A stretch of DNA of 64,000 nucleotides from positions 806,001 to 870,000 of the forward strand of contig JAUTDP010000009.1 of NCBI GenBank assembly GCA_033439795.1. Direction: 5' to 3'. The position numbers and the translations under genes are program-made. Source of the DNA: Sordaria brevicollis. Taxonomy: Eukaryota > Ascomycota > Sordariomycetes > Sordariales > Sordariaceae. The notes below the pieces were generated by a model. That model did not search any database. It was not told the origin of the DNA and worked only from the letters and a program-made list of their open reading frames with translations. This document shows, one piece after another, positions 1 through 11,003 of the stretch (its first letter is position 1; each line of letters begins with the position of its first letter).

Positions 1-173
1 ATCCAACAAAAATTCAATAGGAAAAAAGTCTGATGCGCAGGGCTTCGCCATTCAGATATCCATCCGACGACTCCCTGGCATACAGATAGAGGGACAACCA
101 GCTGCCAGCAGACCAGCCACCTCCCGCACGGCTACATCCTGCATTACATGGAACCTTCCGGGTAACTTCCGAA

Positions 174-818
174 ATGGCGACTTCTTCAGATTGCGACGAA
201 AAAGATTGTGCAAACACATTCAAGTCATTCGTCAGTGATACTACTACCACGGTAGGGATCATGACAAACATATCACTGACACCGCGAGCTTCGCTGGAAT
301 CTACATCGCCCATCATTGCTCCATCCCAACAACCCTCTGATGGCAATAGTAATACTGGTGGAGGGCAACAACGACATTCCAACCACCACCGCCATCATCA
401 AGATCCCCACTCACCACCCTGCTCCCCTCCCCCCGGCGGATCACCTGATCACCATGATGAACCATCGCCCTCCTCCTCCTCCTCGTCCTTGTCCTCCCAT
501 GACCAACAACAAGCTCAACCACAAGAAGATGAGCAGCAGCAGACCCCCAAAGACCAAGATCCCAAAAACCATAACCATCATCATCAACAACAACAACACA
601 AGCCTTCTTCGCCATCAACATCTTCAATCAGCACCAACAACACCAACAAATCAGCAGTCCTAAACGAATTCATCACCCGCTCCCGCTCCTCAACCCTCTA
701 CACGCCCTCGGACAACGAGCGGGACGAGCAGATCCGCATCGCCATCCTGATGCGGTGTCTAGACATGGAAGATCGGTTTCGGGTTCAGGCGGCTAGGTAT
801 TGGGGCCGGTTGGAGTGA
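174..818 (+). CDS. Low-complexity Ser/Pro/His/Gln-rich hypothetical protein
   Basis: A 214-residue open frame with no intron needed. I do not recognise the family. Residues about 55-155 are low-complexity (His, Gln, Pro and Ser runs from CAC/CAA/TCC repeats). The last 50 residues look like an ordinary folded segment with mixed charge, containing SDNERDEQIRIAI and ending in RYWGRLE. The frame is open upstream back to a stop near position 85, but 174 is its first ATG. The conserved-looking C-terminus and the length support a real gene. The repeats could also lengthen an open frame by chance, so confidence is moderate. No signal peptide or membrane segment is visible. It lies at the window edge, so a missing upstream exon cannot be excluded. 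Confidence 0.5.
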   Translation: MATSSDCDEKDCANTFKSFVSDTTTTVGIMTNISLTPRASLESTSPIIAPSQQPSDGNSNTGGGQQRHSNHHRHHQDPHSPPCSPPPGGSPDHHDEPSPSSSSSSLSSHDQQQAQPQEDEQQQTPKDQDPKNHNHHHQQQQHKPSSPSTSSISTNNTNKSAVLNEFITRSRSSTLYTPSDNERDEQIRIAILMRCLDMEDRFRVQAARYWGRLE

Positions 819-1981
819 ATTGCTTCACTCGGTAAACGTCATCAAGGAGGGGGGGGGAGTGAGGAAGGATTAATGTCAACAGGACGCAGTCAGTGGCACG
901 AAGGAAGGCGATGGATGGTAATGGATGGTAATGGATAATGCATGGATTCCGCAGGGCAACATTTGAAGCTGTTCATACTAGTGGTGGAAAAGATGTTCAC
1001 GATGATGATGATAACGTTCGATGCTCCTGAGAGCAGCCAGAATGGAACGGAAGTCTTTTTTTTGGTGAGTCAGCATATCTGAGAGAGTTTGAAGACAGAT
1101 TGGAGGCAGTTCAGGGAAGAAACAGAGCGTAGTTGAGAAACAGTAACCCGGATCTCGAATGGACGGCCACGACGGACAGGACAGGATTTGGATTTTTGGG
1201 TTGCCTAGCTAGTTGTTGATGGAGTTGGAAGTAATCAATGGAGATAGGATTGGATTGACCAACTCTGGCCCAGGTTGCTCACTCGTGAGGGGCAAAGACC
1301 ACGCGCTCTCTGGATTCGGTTACTGCTTGAGATACTGGCAGATGGTGTTGGTACTGTAATTGTGAAGGAAGGCACAATATTGTGGAGGGTTTCGCAATTT
1401 GTTGTACTATGTTTTATCTTTGTACTGTCAAGTATATCAAATATTCGGTTACAAGCCCAATGACTGAGCTGTTCGTCTCATTAAGACCTCGGATCAATCA
1501 CTAAAGCTATGGTTTTGCCTAATTGCTTTGTTCCCTCTCGGAGGTCATTTGTTCTCTCGAAGCTCAGCGTGTCATATTGACTCGTCAACGGCTTTCAGAC
1601 ACATACTGGGCCAAGGTTTCTGTCACCGGGAGGATTTGGACTGTTTAAAATGGACGCCTTCATGCATCTCAAGAGCGTCACATCAACACGAACCAAAATA
1701 GTATCACTTTATACGTATAAGATTCGATTGCCAACCAACGTCCTTTCAGTGTTCTGTGGAAATCATCCACCCCCGTCGTGTTGGTGTTTTCACTCTTGGC
1801 ATAATACCCTAGAAAACCCAAGCATCGGGCAGGCACCTGGTTGGCATCATGACATATACCTGCTACACCACCAGAGGTCATCGAATTTATAGCCGCTACT
1901 GCCTATTTGGTGACGTGCTGCCACTTCTTGACCTCTGCCTTCCCCCAGAGAAGAACCTTGACCAGAGCACAACCTCACGAT
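819..1981. other. Intergenic region between convergent genes
   Basis: Sequence between the 3' ends of the plus-strand hypothetical gene and the minus-strand Cys-cluster gene. Only short open frames occur (62-80 codons), none recognisable. It contains a short tandem repeat at 911-938 and a nine-G run near 850. Probably two 3' UTRs plus spacer. Confidence 0.5.
911..938 (+). repeat. 10-bp tandem repeat (ATGGATGGTA, about 2.7 copies)
   Basis: Two exact copies of ATGGATGGTA followed by a diverging third copy. A simple-sequence tract in the spacer with no visible function. Confidence 0.8.
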
Positions 1982-3694
1982 TCAGGGCCCGCCATCGTCT
2001 GCTGCTCCTTCTGTTACTTCTCTCCCCTTTGTATTTGAATCGTCTGCCCGCTCCCTATTCTGAGCATTCAAACGATGACCTGCGCCACGACCATATCCAT
2101 TTACATTCGCCTTACCCGTGGGAAAGAGGCGTGAACCCACATCGCCAGCTGGTGTTTCGGACGCCGTTTCAATTGCTCCAGGGTGGTGCTCTTCTGGATC
2201 CTTCGTCCTTGCCATATCACTCGATGCTTGCCAGGTACAAAGTACGTGCCTGTCGGCGCACCCTTGGCAAGCGTTCTCAGAATCCTTAACACACGACATC
2301 TGTATCCGCCGGCAGTTGGAACAAGGAGGGTTAATTGGCGCTCCACGCCCGAGTTTCTCGACCGCTCGTATGGGAGATTGGCTGGCAGCAACAAAACGAT
2401 TCAAACCGCTCAGTGGCTCCCAGGACGGTAACCTGGCTAAGTCTGGGAGTGTCAAATGTTCCGAATGGCTCAGGCCAGCGCATGGCGGCATCTGGGCCAT
2501 CAGTCCAAGTGGCGTCGGTGTCGGTGGTGACCGTATGATATCAGCCTGCGGTAGATGTGACTGGGAACGGTTAGAGGATCCCAAAGACGGACTCGAACCA
2601 AGACTCTGCGTATTAGGAATTCCGCCTAGAGAAGCGTGTCGAGAAGCGTGTCGAGAAGCGTGTCGAGAACGCTGGGAAGCTTGAGATAGAAACTGCCGCA
2701 GTAAAAAGGTCCGCAGATCACTGTCGAGATTCCACTCTCTGTGGCGTACGGAGTTCTGGTCCACTTCTGATGAGTGCTGCAACGCATAGTGGCCTGCAAT
2801 GGCAGCCCTGCGGCCGCTCAAGTGATAGTTCAGTTGCCGCGCTTTGGCAGCAATCTCGTCAGCCTTCTGGATGACCCCGTGAAGCCGGTCTTCAATGATT
2901 TCTATTGTAGCCAGCTCAATCCTTTCATCCTCCTTTAATGGCTTGGGCGGAACTAGGCTGAAACGGTCCAGAGCACCGGAAGTGATGAGCCGCCAGTCAT
3001 CCTCGGTGATCTCCACGTCGACGTTTTTCATTGAGAAGCGGCAGACCCGGTCACCACTGTCGGTTGAGGTGAGTTCAAACTCGCCGGGATTCGAGGCCGC
3101 AAACTCGAGAACTTCCAGCCAGCTAGGCTTATATGGCTGATTCAATCCCAAAGAATCCTTGGGTAAAACTCTGATTTCGCCCTCGAAAACACTCTCCATA
3201 GCTCGTAGTAGGCGAGGTGCCGTGAGCTTAGCCCCTAGGTTTGCAGCGAGGCTTTCATGTCGACTAAGGACCCCTTGGATGATGTTTAGCTCGGGAGCAT
3301 GTAAAGCGGAGCTCTCTTCATACCTTCATAGTCGTTGATAAGGGATATGACCTCGTCGAATACGGCATTATCACCACGCAGAAGTTTAACGCTTGGTGTC
3401 TTGATTCCGGAAGGTGAAAGGTAGTTGATGGGTGCAGTATTACCTAGTGATGGTCAGTAACACAACAGTGTTCAGGGCCCACTTCAATGCTCAATCCTCA
3501 TCAAGTGCTGGCTCAGTGGCTACTGGTCCTGCTCCAAGTCACGACATACCTGACTGGGGCGGTCGTGGTTGGGGTATGCGGTCAGGGCGAGTAAGGCCGG
3601 GAATGCCGTTGTCGTCTAGGTCTCTTTTGCGCTTTGAGGGGCCGGGCCCTGGAAGACGTTCCCCCAATTTCTTGTTGTGGACGCCTGACGGCAT
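1982..3694 (-). CDS. Hypothetical protein with C-terminal Zn2Cys6-spaced cysteine cluster
   Basis: Three exons read on the minus strand: 3694-3550, 3443-3324 and 3273-1982, giving 518 residues. Intron 1 (106 nt) has a GTATGT donor, a branch-like CTGAC and a CTAG acceptor. Intron 2 (50 nt) has GTATGA, GCTAAAC and an AAG acceptor. Both joins keep frame and remove in-frame stops, so the longest single open frame (from 3199) is not the true start. Residues about 85-220 look folded (SRHESLAANLG..., WLEVLEFAASNPGEFEL). A Ser/Arg/His-rich middle includes SRHA repeats. Cysteines at about 406, 409, 416, 424, 427 and 434 fit CX2CX6CX7CX2CX6C, the fungal Zn2Cys6 spacing, but lie near the C-terminus and have few basic residues between them. 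The family is known to me only as uncharacterised fungal proteins. A DNA- or RNA-binding role is inference. Confidence 0.75.
2631..2666 (-). repeat. 12-bp tandem repeat inside coding sequence (3 copies)
   Basis: Three exact copies of GAAGCGTGTCGA on the plus strand, encoding the minus-strand repeat SRHASRHASRHA in the Cys-cluster protein. The unit is a multiple of three, so copy-number changes would preserve frame. Confidence 0.9.
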
Positions 3695-4224
3695 TTTGTG
3701 GCGTCACAGATGAACCAAACAAAGATAGTACTTGTTGATGGACACCGAGAGCGGCGTTATAGTGAGATGGGAGTTGGTAAATGTCATATATGTTCAAGGG
3801 TTCTGTCTTGAAAAGAACTTTAGGAATCGAGTACACAGATGTTGTCTTGGCCGTCAGAGGGTGAATTCGGCGGTTGCCCCGCGTAAATAGGGCAAAACTG
3901 CGGTGAACTGCTGTTGTATGCGTAGTGGTATCAGGGAAATCGGTGGTGGAAGTCCAGGTGCGTACAGGACCATGCGCGATGCAACCTGTTGAAGAAACCC
4001 GAACTTGCCGTGACCGTTTTAGCACTACGACAGCTAGTGATTCGGTGGTTGACGGCAGACCGTGAGGTGAGTGAGGCTATGCTCCCCTTGCGTCCAGGGT
4101 TCGATAACAGTCGGGGAACGAGTCAGGGAGCTTCGAGTCAATCAATAGAGGGGTTATCGAGTTGAAGTATTCAACAATGAAATAGATAACATGGACTCTG
4201 AGCGGGCGGAAATCGGAGCCGGTC
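3695..4224. other. Intergenic / promoter region upstream of the Cys-cluster gene
   Basis: About 0.5 kb between the start codon of the minus-strand Cys-cluster gene and the orphan minus-strand open frame. A 147-codon minus-strand open frame (3582-4025) overlaps exon 1 of that gene in another frame and has no coding character. Nothing else is recognisable. Confidence 0.4.
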
Positions 4225-5376
4225 TCATTCCTTGGGCGAGCTTGGAGTTTGGTAGGAACTACTGATGAGCTCCCAATCGCATCTTGTCACATGGAACCGA
4301 GCTCGATCGGATACTCTTGGCCCGGCGAGCGGATATCTCTTGCGTCTTGGTTCAATGGCTCTCGGATGTTGCCGAGAAGAAACCGAGTTTTTGTCAGAGC
4401 CCCTGGACTTCCAAGAGAGCGCTTCTTGGTTCTTGGCACACATGCTGACAGTGTTGGTCCAGGACGCCATCTGGTAGCTTTGAGAAATTTTCCTTCGTTG
4501 TTGCGATGCACACTTCGGTTCTGCATGAATTTGGCACCTGTTACGGGGACCCAGCGGAACTCGGAACAAAGTGATACCAAGGGAGTACTCGGTCAGCGAG
4601 GGAGTGTTATTTTTCGGCATCCAAGTGTATTGAAAGCTGCAGCCGGTGATTGATAGTTCAGGAGGTTGACAGGCTCGGATATGAATACGCAAAGCTGTTG
4701 CAGAGCAACTTAATATCGCGAGACTGACATGACTGAGACAGTCAAGAAAAAACCAAAGCGCCAGAACGATGATCATGGGACAAAGGGGAAGTGGATGAGC
4801 AGATGGGTCGAGTTCATCAAGCTTCTCGACCGCATCAACACCAGTAGTCATGACATTGACTGTCTCGAGTGTTGGATAGCGTACGATAGTATTTGGAAAG
4901 TGTAGAAGATCAGAAAGGGAGGCAGGATAGCAGACAAACAAAGATGAGGGTGCAAAGTTGAACTGGCTCAACTGGGAGAGAGAGAGACATAAAGTCGTGG
5001 TTGAAGTTGAAGAGAGCATGACAGGATGAAAGGAGCTTGGGCCACATCTGCTCAATCCTACTTGTAAGCGAGTCGCGGCTCCCGTCCAGCCGTCGTCGTC
5101 GCCAGTCCGGGGAATCCTGGGACCCACACTACCCGCACTTACATCCGGATGAAAGCCCCACAGCGGGGTGCTTGGCAAAGATACAGCTGTGGATGAAACT
5201 CTCAAGTGGAAGCAGCAGCGAGCTGAGCGCGGGAACGAGACTGGAAGCAGCAAGGCGTCGTCACACTCACTCCACGGATTCCAGACGCCAAAACGCGACT
5301 TGACCCCAAGACGGACCAACCCCACGATTTCAATTCTGGACCGACCACAGTGGTGCCAGCCTTTTGACGACGACAA
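4225..5376 (-). CDS. Orphan 383-codon open frame, head-to-head with LSM7
   Basis: An uninterrupted 383-codon frame starting 165 bp upstream of the LSM7 ATG on the opposite strand. I recognise no domain. Composition is rich in Ser, Cys, Leu and Trp. There is one strongly hydrophobic segment (around MIIVLALWFFLDCL) and a second weaker one. Its length is unusual for non-coding DNA: with a stop in about 4-5% of codons, a frame this long is not expected by chance in 64 kb. Against it, the amino-acid mix resembles translated non-coding sequence, and the region must also hold the LSM7 promoter. It could be an orphan gene, part of a spliced gene, or an unusually stop-poor leader. Confidence 0.3.
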   Translation of the reverse strand: MSSSKGWHHCGRSRIEIVGLVRLGVKSRFGVWNPWSECDDALLLPVSFPRSARCCFHLRVSSTAVSLPSTPLWGFHPDVSAGSVGPRIPRTGDDDGWTGAATRLQVGLSRCGPSSFHPVMLSSTSTTTLCLSLSQLSQFNFAPSSLFVCYPASLSDLLHFPNTIVRYPTLETVNVMTTGVDAVEKLDELDPSAHPLPLCPMIIVLALWFFLDCLSHVSLAILSCSATALRIHIRACQPPELSITGCSFQYTWMPKNNTPSLTEYSLGITLFRVPLGPRNRCQIHAEPKCASQQRRKISQSYQMASWTNTVSMCAKNQEALSWKSRGSDKNSVSSRQHPRAIEPRRKRYPLAGPRVSDRARFHVTRCDWELISSSYQTPSSPKE

Positions 5377-5541
5377 TCGTTCGCATCATCGAACGACAAT
5401 TGCAATCAACGGAACATTATAAACATCTACGATAATCTCCGATCGGTTCAATCTCGACCACATCCTTCCCTTTCGTCCTACTCCGCCGGCGCAACACCTA
5501 GCGCATTTAGCCATACAAACAACTTCACGATCAAACAAACA

Positions 5542-6224
5542 ATGGCCGACAGAGGAAACAGGGGCGGCCGTGGAGGTGGCGGCTACCGGGGCGGGCGCGG
5601 AGGAAACCGTGGAGGAGCAGGTGGTGGTTCGGGCTCCGGCGCCGGTGGTGGCCAGCGGGGTGAAGGTGGTGCTCAGGGCGGTGACCGCGGCGAGCGCCCC
5701 AAGAAGGAAAACATTCTCGACCTCAAGAAGTACATGGACCAGCGTATTACTGTCAAGTTCAATGGTGGACGTGAAGGTACGTTATGGCTTGTCCAGAGAC
5801 CTCTCAACAAGCTCAGGCAGCTCCCTTCGTACTCTCGTCATGGCCCTCCTCTTGTTCATCCTGTCCCATCTGGCTAACTTCGACATGCACAACAGTTACC
5901 GGTACACTCAAGGGTTACGATGCGCTTATGAACCTGGTTTTGGATGATGTGCAGGAGGCTGTTAGAGGTAAGCCTGAATGACTGTTACCTCCTCCCCTTT
6001 TCTCTCTGCCCAGTCCAGATTTGTCCTCTTGATGCAGTCAATTGGCAGTGACTAACCTCGCTTGCCCCGGCGGCTAACACATATAAATAGACGAAGAAGG
6101 CAACGAAACCACCCGTCCTCTCGGCCTTGTTGTCGCGCGCGGAACGCTACTCGTGGTGATCAGCCCCGTTGACGGAAGCGAGGTGATCGCCAACCCCTTT
6201 GCACAGCAGGAGGAGGAAGCTTGA
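5542..6224 (+). CDS. LSM7: U6 snRNA-associated Sm-like protein LSm7
   Basis: Three exons, 5542-5776, 5896-5967 and 6091-6224, giving 146 residues. Introns of 119 and 123 nt have GTACGT and GTAAGC donors, and both joins restore the Sm fold. Residues 1-55 are a Gly/Arg-rich (RGG) extension absent from most animal LSm7. The Sm1 motif follows (NILDLKKYMDQRITVKFNGGRE), continuing across the first splice into VTGTLKGYDALMNLVLDD. The Sm2 motif PLGLVVARGTLLVVISPVDG is in exon 3. LSm7 is a subunit of the nuclear Lsm2-8 ring on U6 snRNA and of the cytoplasmic Lsm1-7 ring that promotes decapping. Identification is secure from the family's Sm signature; the role of the RGG tail is inference (RNA binding or arginine methylation). 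Confidence 0.93.
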
Positions 6225-7107
6225 AGAGGCTGAAAACAGGAAGAAGTCCTCGTCACGAGAAACCGTGAAACCCGCACCAGCTTTACAAAGCCATTACAAC
6301 CAGCCTACGAAAATTTAAAAGCCATCGGCCGTCAGTCCTCGCAAAAGCGAATGACAACGGGCATGGACAAGATAACGACTTGATGAAGGGGAAAAAGGGG
6401 GCAGAGAAGGCAGACAAAAGCCGAGTCAGAGACCCGGTATCTTATGAAAACTCGGAATTTTACACATAATACGCGCCCCTTTCAAGGATAGGGCGGTGCA
6501 AGGAGGGAGGACATTGCTCGCTTGGGTTGTTCGACGCCGATTTTGGAGCGAGGAAGAGCCCAAATTGGCTACAACTTCCAAATACTCATCAGGGAGCTGT
6601 GAGACCGGAGGTGCATGGAGAAAAGAAGCCATTTGGATTTTCCCGCCGGACGCCTTGAATATACGGCGGACTTCCAGCCTCCATTATTGTTCAGGAGGGA
6701 TACAGGCATTAGCTATCAAGTCAGGAGGCACACCTTACCCCTCCAAGAACATCCCTTTGGCCTCAAGAACCGAGCGGCCATGAAGATCCTTGTCGAGCAT
6801 ATCCATGTGGAGGCTGGAGCGACTGCACAGGTGCCGCATGTGTATGCACATTCTTCCACGCCACACTCTGCTCTGATTCGATTATGGGTACATTTTCTGA
6901 ATTTGTTTTCTAGTTCGCTGTCTAATATCATCTGCTCATCGCTGTCAACAACTTCCCTTCGTTCAGTCACTTTTTCCTTCTTCCCCATCCCTCCTCGTCA
7001 CTTCCTGGGCAAGCCAAGCTTCCTTTGGTCGGGCTGCGATGTCCATCGTCGTCGTGACCAAGTCACCTACTTGACTCTTGGGTTCATGTATTTTGGAAGA
7101 ATGGGCG
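6225..7107. other. Intergenic region between convergent LSM7 and PAN3
   Basis: Holds the 3' UTRs of LSM7 (plus) and PAN3 (minus). Open frames up to 167 codons cross it (6615-7118) but lack coding character, and that one overlaps the PAN3 stop. Nothing else seen. Confidence 0.45.
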
Positions 7108-9547
7108 TTAGATGGTAGCCCCCGCCGTACTTGGTTTACTTTCCTTTCCGAGCTCGCCATACGCCCGATCCAGCATCTGTCGTATACTCCTGTAGCTGAC
7201 CACGAAAACCGTGGCATTGTCGCGACTGGTAAGCAAGATCTGTTCTTCGGAGCTGGCGTCGAGCTTGCTCAGGCAACTCAGATAGTGATTCGTGTCGAGC
7301 CGAGCCTTTCCATCCGCATCGACTTGGTGGAAGACATAGTCCCTGAATAGTTTGAGGAGGAGACGCTCTCCCGTTTCGGACCAATTATGCACACCGCAAG
7401 CATCCCCTCGTTCATTGACAACCGAAAGTTTGAACATGAGGCGGGCAATCCGACCATTCTCCAACTCTCTCATGAGATGAAATTCCTTTTCATCCGATTC
7501 TTGCATGACGTAATTGGCGAAGTTAGCGAGGTGTGTCGTTATTCCGCCAAGAAGAATCTCCACCGTCTTTGTTTCCCCGGGAGGAGATGGCATAATAAGC
7601 CATTGCAGCACTCCCTTCAACTGTGCCGAATAGCGCGGCGCCATGGCAGCCAGATACGCTTCACAGTTGTTGAAATTCACTGTCGGGGTATTCGTAGCCA
7701 GACCAAGAATGATTCTACCAAACTTGACAAAATCTTCTTGTTGCAGCTCCTCAATCGATTTGCGTGGATTGTCGTGATGTAGTACATCGAGGATTGAGCA
7801 CGCCGCAAGCCGAATGCGGTTGTTTTCCCAAATGATCTTGCTCATTTCCAGACACCGGGCAGCCAACTTGGCGTTATGGATGGCCAACAGCGCATTTGCT
7901 ATTTGGCACACATAACTCCATAAAACGTTCTCAGGAATTTTGTTCGCATTCCGTAACCTGTTGTGGCTGTTGTTTGGTGGGAAATGATGGTCGTAAAGTG
8001 TTTCCGAAAGCGGGTGGAAGTCATAAACAAAAATGAGAGAGCTGTCGCCAAAGAATTCGGTAGTAAATGCTTCATGTACGGTGACGATGTTTGCGTTTAT
8101 GATCTTTTTCCACTCCTTGGTAACATTGAGGATGGCCTTTTCGTTGGTCAGGCGGTAACCTACCAAGATAGCCGAGTTAGTCAAGTGTCACTAGAAAGCG
8201 CGGCCAGTAGACTTTTCATTACCTTCGATACGCCTCAAGGCGAAGTGTCTCCCATTCTTGTTGTTCTGTGCTTTGTACATCCAACTAGGATAGCCAAAGC
8301 AAGTGGAGTTCCTCGTAGCCTTTGTATCGAGAGGGAAAAGCGAGTGCCAGCGATCAAGATTCGGAAGCCCGGAATCTGGAAGGGTTAGTGAGCGACCGCT
8401 TTTTGAAGAGTTCGTGTACTCACTTGGTAGCAATTGCTGCATATGGAACAATTTCTTCTGCAAGTTTTCCCGCCTATCCTTCGGAATGAAGAAGTCATAC
8501 GTAGTCCGCTGATAAGGCTGAAGGCTTGGACGATACAGTTCGGATGGCGGTTGGTAGAGATGGTAGTTCGGCGGATGGACAAGCCCATTTCCAAAACCTG
8601 CGGGCTGATATAATCCTGCCCCGGCACCAGCCATATTGGTTGGGTCGTTTGCGTATGGGTTGTACTGGCTCGTGGGCGGCAAAGTTTGACCCATTGAGCC
8701 TATCGAAAAGGGGTCATTGTAAAGGCTACCGTCCTGAGTGACGGATTGTGTCCCATTCTGGGGTATCTGCCGACAACTGTGAGCAAAGCCCATCTCGCTA
8801 AAGTCGCCACATAACCTACCGTGTTACCGACATCGTAGTTTTGGGGGGTGAACTCTCTAATGGCGGCCGGATTGAAGATACTAGAGTCACTTGCTTGTGG
8901 TAGAGTCGGGGTGGATGCTATCGCCGAGTTAGACACCGCTTGACTGCCCGTATAGGCCTCGGGAACGCCGTGGGACACTTACAGCCAACTCCCCTCGGGG
9001 TGAAGGGGGCAGCACTCGCAGCTTGGGAGGAGAAAGTGGACTTCTTTCCCGCTGATTGCTGCTGATTAGCTGGCGTAAAGGATGGGGATTCGACATTGAA
9101 GGCTCTTCTGGAGTTGCTACCGCAAAAGTCAGAAACAAACAAGGATGCACAATGACAAAGGGAAACCCCCGAAAGACATTTCTTAATGATGCTGCAGTCC
9201 CGTTCTAAGCCGCCAAGTGCATGACCTCCACCTAATACAGCATGCATATGTGTACAGCGTGTGGACAGTACTTACAGGTCGGTCTGTGGGTTGGACGCTT
9301 TGTTTTGGTCATGATTGAAGGTACACCCAGAATCCTCCCATCGACAATGTCCGTAGATCACTATATTACGGCAGAGTGTATCCTTTGTGTCTTTCAGGAG
9401 CAAGTCGGTTAGCGGAACACGCCTGACGGACTGAGACAGAAGCGGCGACCGAGATCCGGACTACGTTGGGGACATACCGCGATTCTTTGCACGCGGCGAC
9501 CCGACCTGCCTTCGGAGATCGCCCGAGTTATATCGCGTTGCGGCCAT
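7108..9547 (-). CDS. PAN3: PAN2-PAN3 deadenylase regulatory subunit PAN3
   Basis: Seven exons on the minus strand: 9547-9478, 9390-9276, 9116-8983, 8938-8820, 8766-8424, 8375-8223 and 8159-7108, for 661 residues, the usual PAN3 length. The start MAATRYNSGD fits the family. A CCCH zinc finger (Cys30, Cys39, Cys46, His50) follows. Next is a disordered linker with the PAM2-like FNPAAIREFTPQNYD, which in this family binds the poly(A)-binding protein. Then come the pseudokinase domain (about residue 300 on; WHSLFPLD, FALRRIEG, YRLTNEKAI) and a C-terminal coiled coil and knob ending LDRAYGELG. PAN3 dimerises and recruits the PAN2 nuclease for early poly(A) shortening. The 48-nt intron at 8423-8376 is a multiple of three without stops, so retention would insert 16 residues. 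The 44-nt intron 8982-8939 is the least certain boundary. Confidence 0.93.
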
Positions 9548-11003
9548 GGTGTGAAAGGCTACTTAATATACTGGACTAGCAGAATGGATGGACGAGCCCA
9601 AGACCGGTTTACAACGCCTGCAGCAGAGCAGCTTAGCAAAAGCATCCATCTAGTGAGCATGGAGAGGTGGGATATACTTCTTCACCCTCACGGATCTCTC
9701 CCATATTTCGGGCAAGACGACAACACCCATAGGGAACGGCGAAGTCGCCGGCGCAGAATTGTATGGAAGCAAGCGGTAGCACAGGAAAGCTCGAGATTTC
9801 GGATTTTAGGTCGACAGTACGCGGACGAGACGGGCGATGGATAAGGACGTAGATATATAATCGGATGGCACGCGATGGACCAGTTGGAGAGATGCGCCAC
9901 TCGCGGAGGGACAAAGGGGATCGGATCGGAGTGCTGGTTGGCAGACGTGGTTGGGAATCCTGCTTTCAGGATGAGAGAGGTCCGGTTGGCGGCGCTGACT
10001 TGACGAATCGAGTCCAAGGGGGTTTTTAGGTACGATTTCGAGCGGATGGGTTTGCAAGTACTGGAATCCGCCCTACGGATACGGAGAGCACGTTGCGGAG
10101 CGGAGCAAAGACGGCGATGCGTGACCGTGACGATGGGAACCTGAGCTGTCACGCCCTCGAGTGCCCACTCACCTCTCCAGCGTCAGGCGAAGAAAGCTCT
10201 GAGGAACCTGAATTGGAACGCGGCGGCGGGCAGGCGGGCAGCGGGTTCGTTCAGTTGCGGACAGGGCACGGCAGCCGGGCGGGATTCCAGACATCAGACA
10301 GGGGAACTCGCACCCGGTCGCATCGAGGTGTGCCATCGCTCCCACCCCACCACTCCCACCTTGGCGACCCTGTTTCCACCGGGTTGCCTGCCCTCAGTTC
10401 CACTCCCGTCGGCTCCCCCATTCCCGTCCACTACAGCAAGAGGAAGGTTCCACCGACCGCCACGGACAGCTGCCGATAAATGACTAACAAATCAGTCCCA
10501 ATGTACACAATACCTGCGTTAAGCTCATAACCGGAAGCGCTGACCTCACCTGGCATCTAACTGACGTGGTGTCTTCCATCACGCTTCACAGCTCAATGCG
10601 CGAAGACATTCATCGATACGTAGGTCGTCACTGTACTTTTACACTGCACCATCAAGGTTCACACTCGACTGTTTCTCACTTGGTCTGCACTACTTCTTCC
10701 CTTTTCATTCGCTCCCTGAATCACCCGCTCCTTCATTCCATTCCTCATCGACACCGACCTAGAGGTACTAGGTAGTTACTACAATTTGCGATTGCGGCCA
10801 AACCTCCACGTGTCAGCTCTCGATACTACTACCGAGCAACGAACAATATTACCGACGACAGCGAACTCTGCTCCGTTTAATGTCGAGGTAGTCAAAATAC
10901 CCGACTGCTTACCGAACGACTCCAATCATCCACACTCTAACAATCTACGCTTTAATATCTTAATCACACGCCTGCTATCCACGCAACCTCGGAACTTCAT
11001 ACG
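9548..11003. other. Divergent promoter region between PAN3 and the UBX gene
   Basis: A 1.46 kb spacer between two genes transcribed away from each other. Open frames up to 154 codons are present but unrecognisable and compositionally non-coding. The part next to the UBX gene is rich in pyrimidine and TAC/ATC tracts, as fungal 5' UTRs often are. Confidence 0.45.

Noticed and set aside
7136..7384. 82-codon minus-strand frame inside the PAN3 last exon
   Set aside because: Shadow frame of PAN3; the PAN3 frame is continuous and conserved there.
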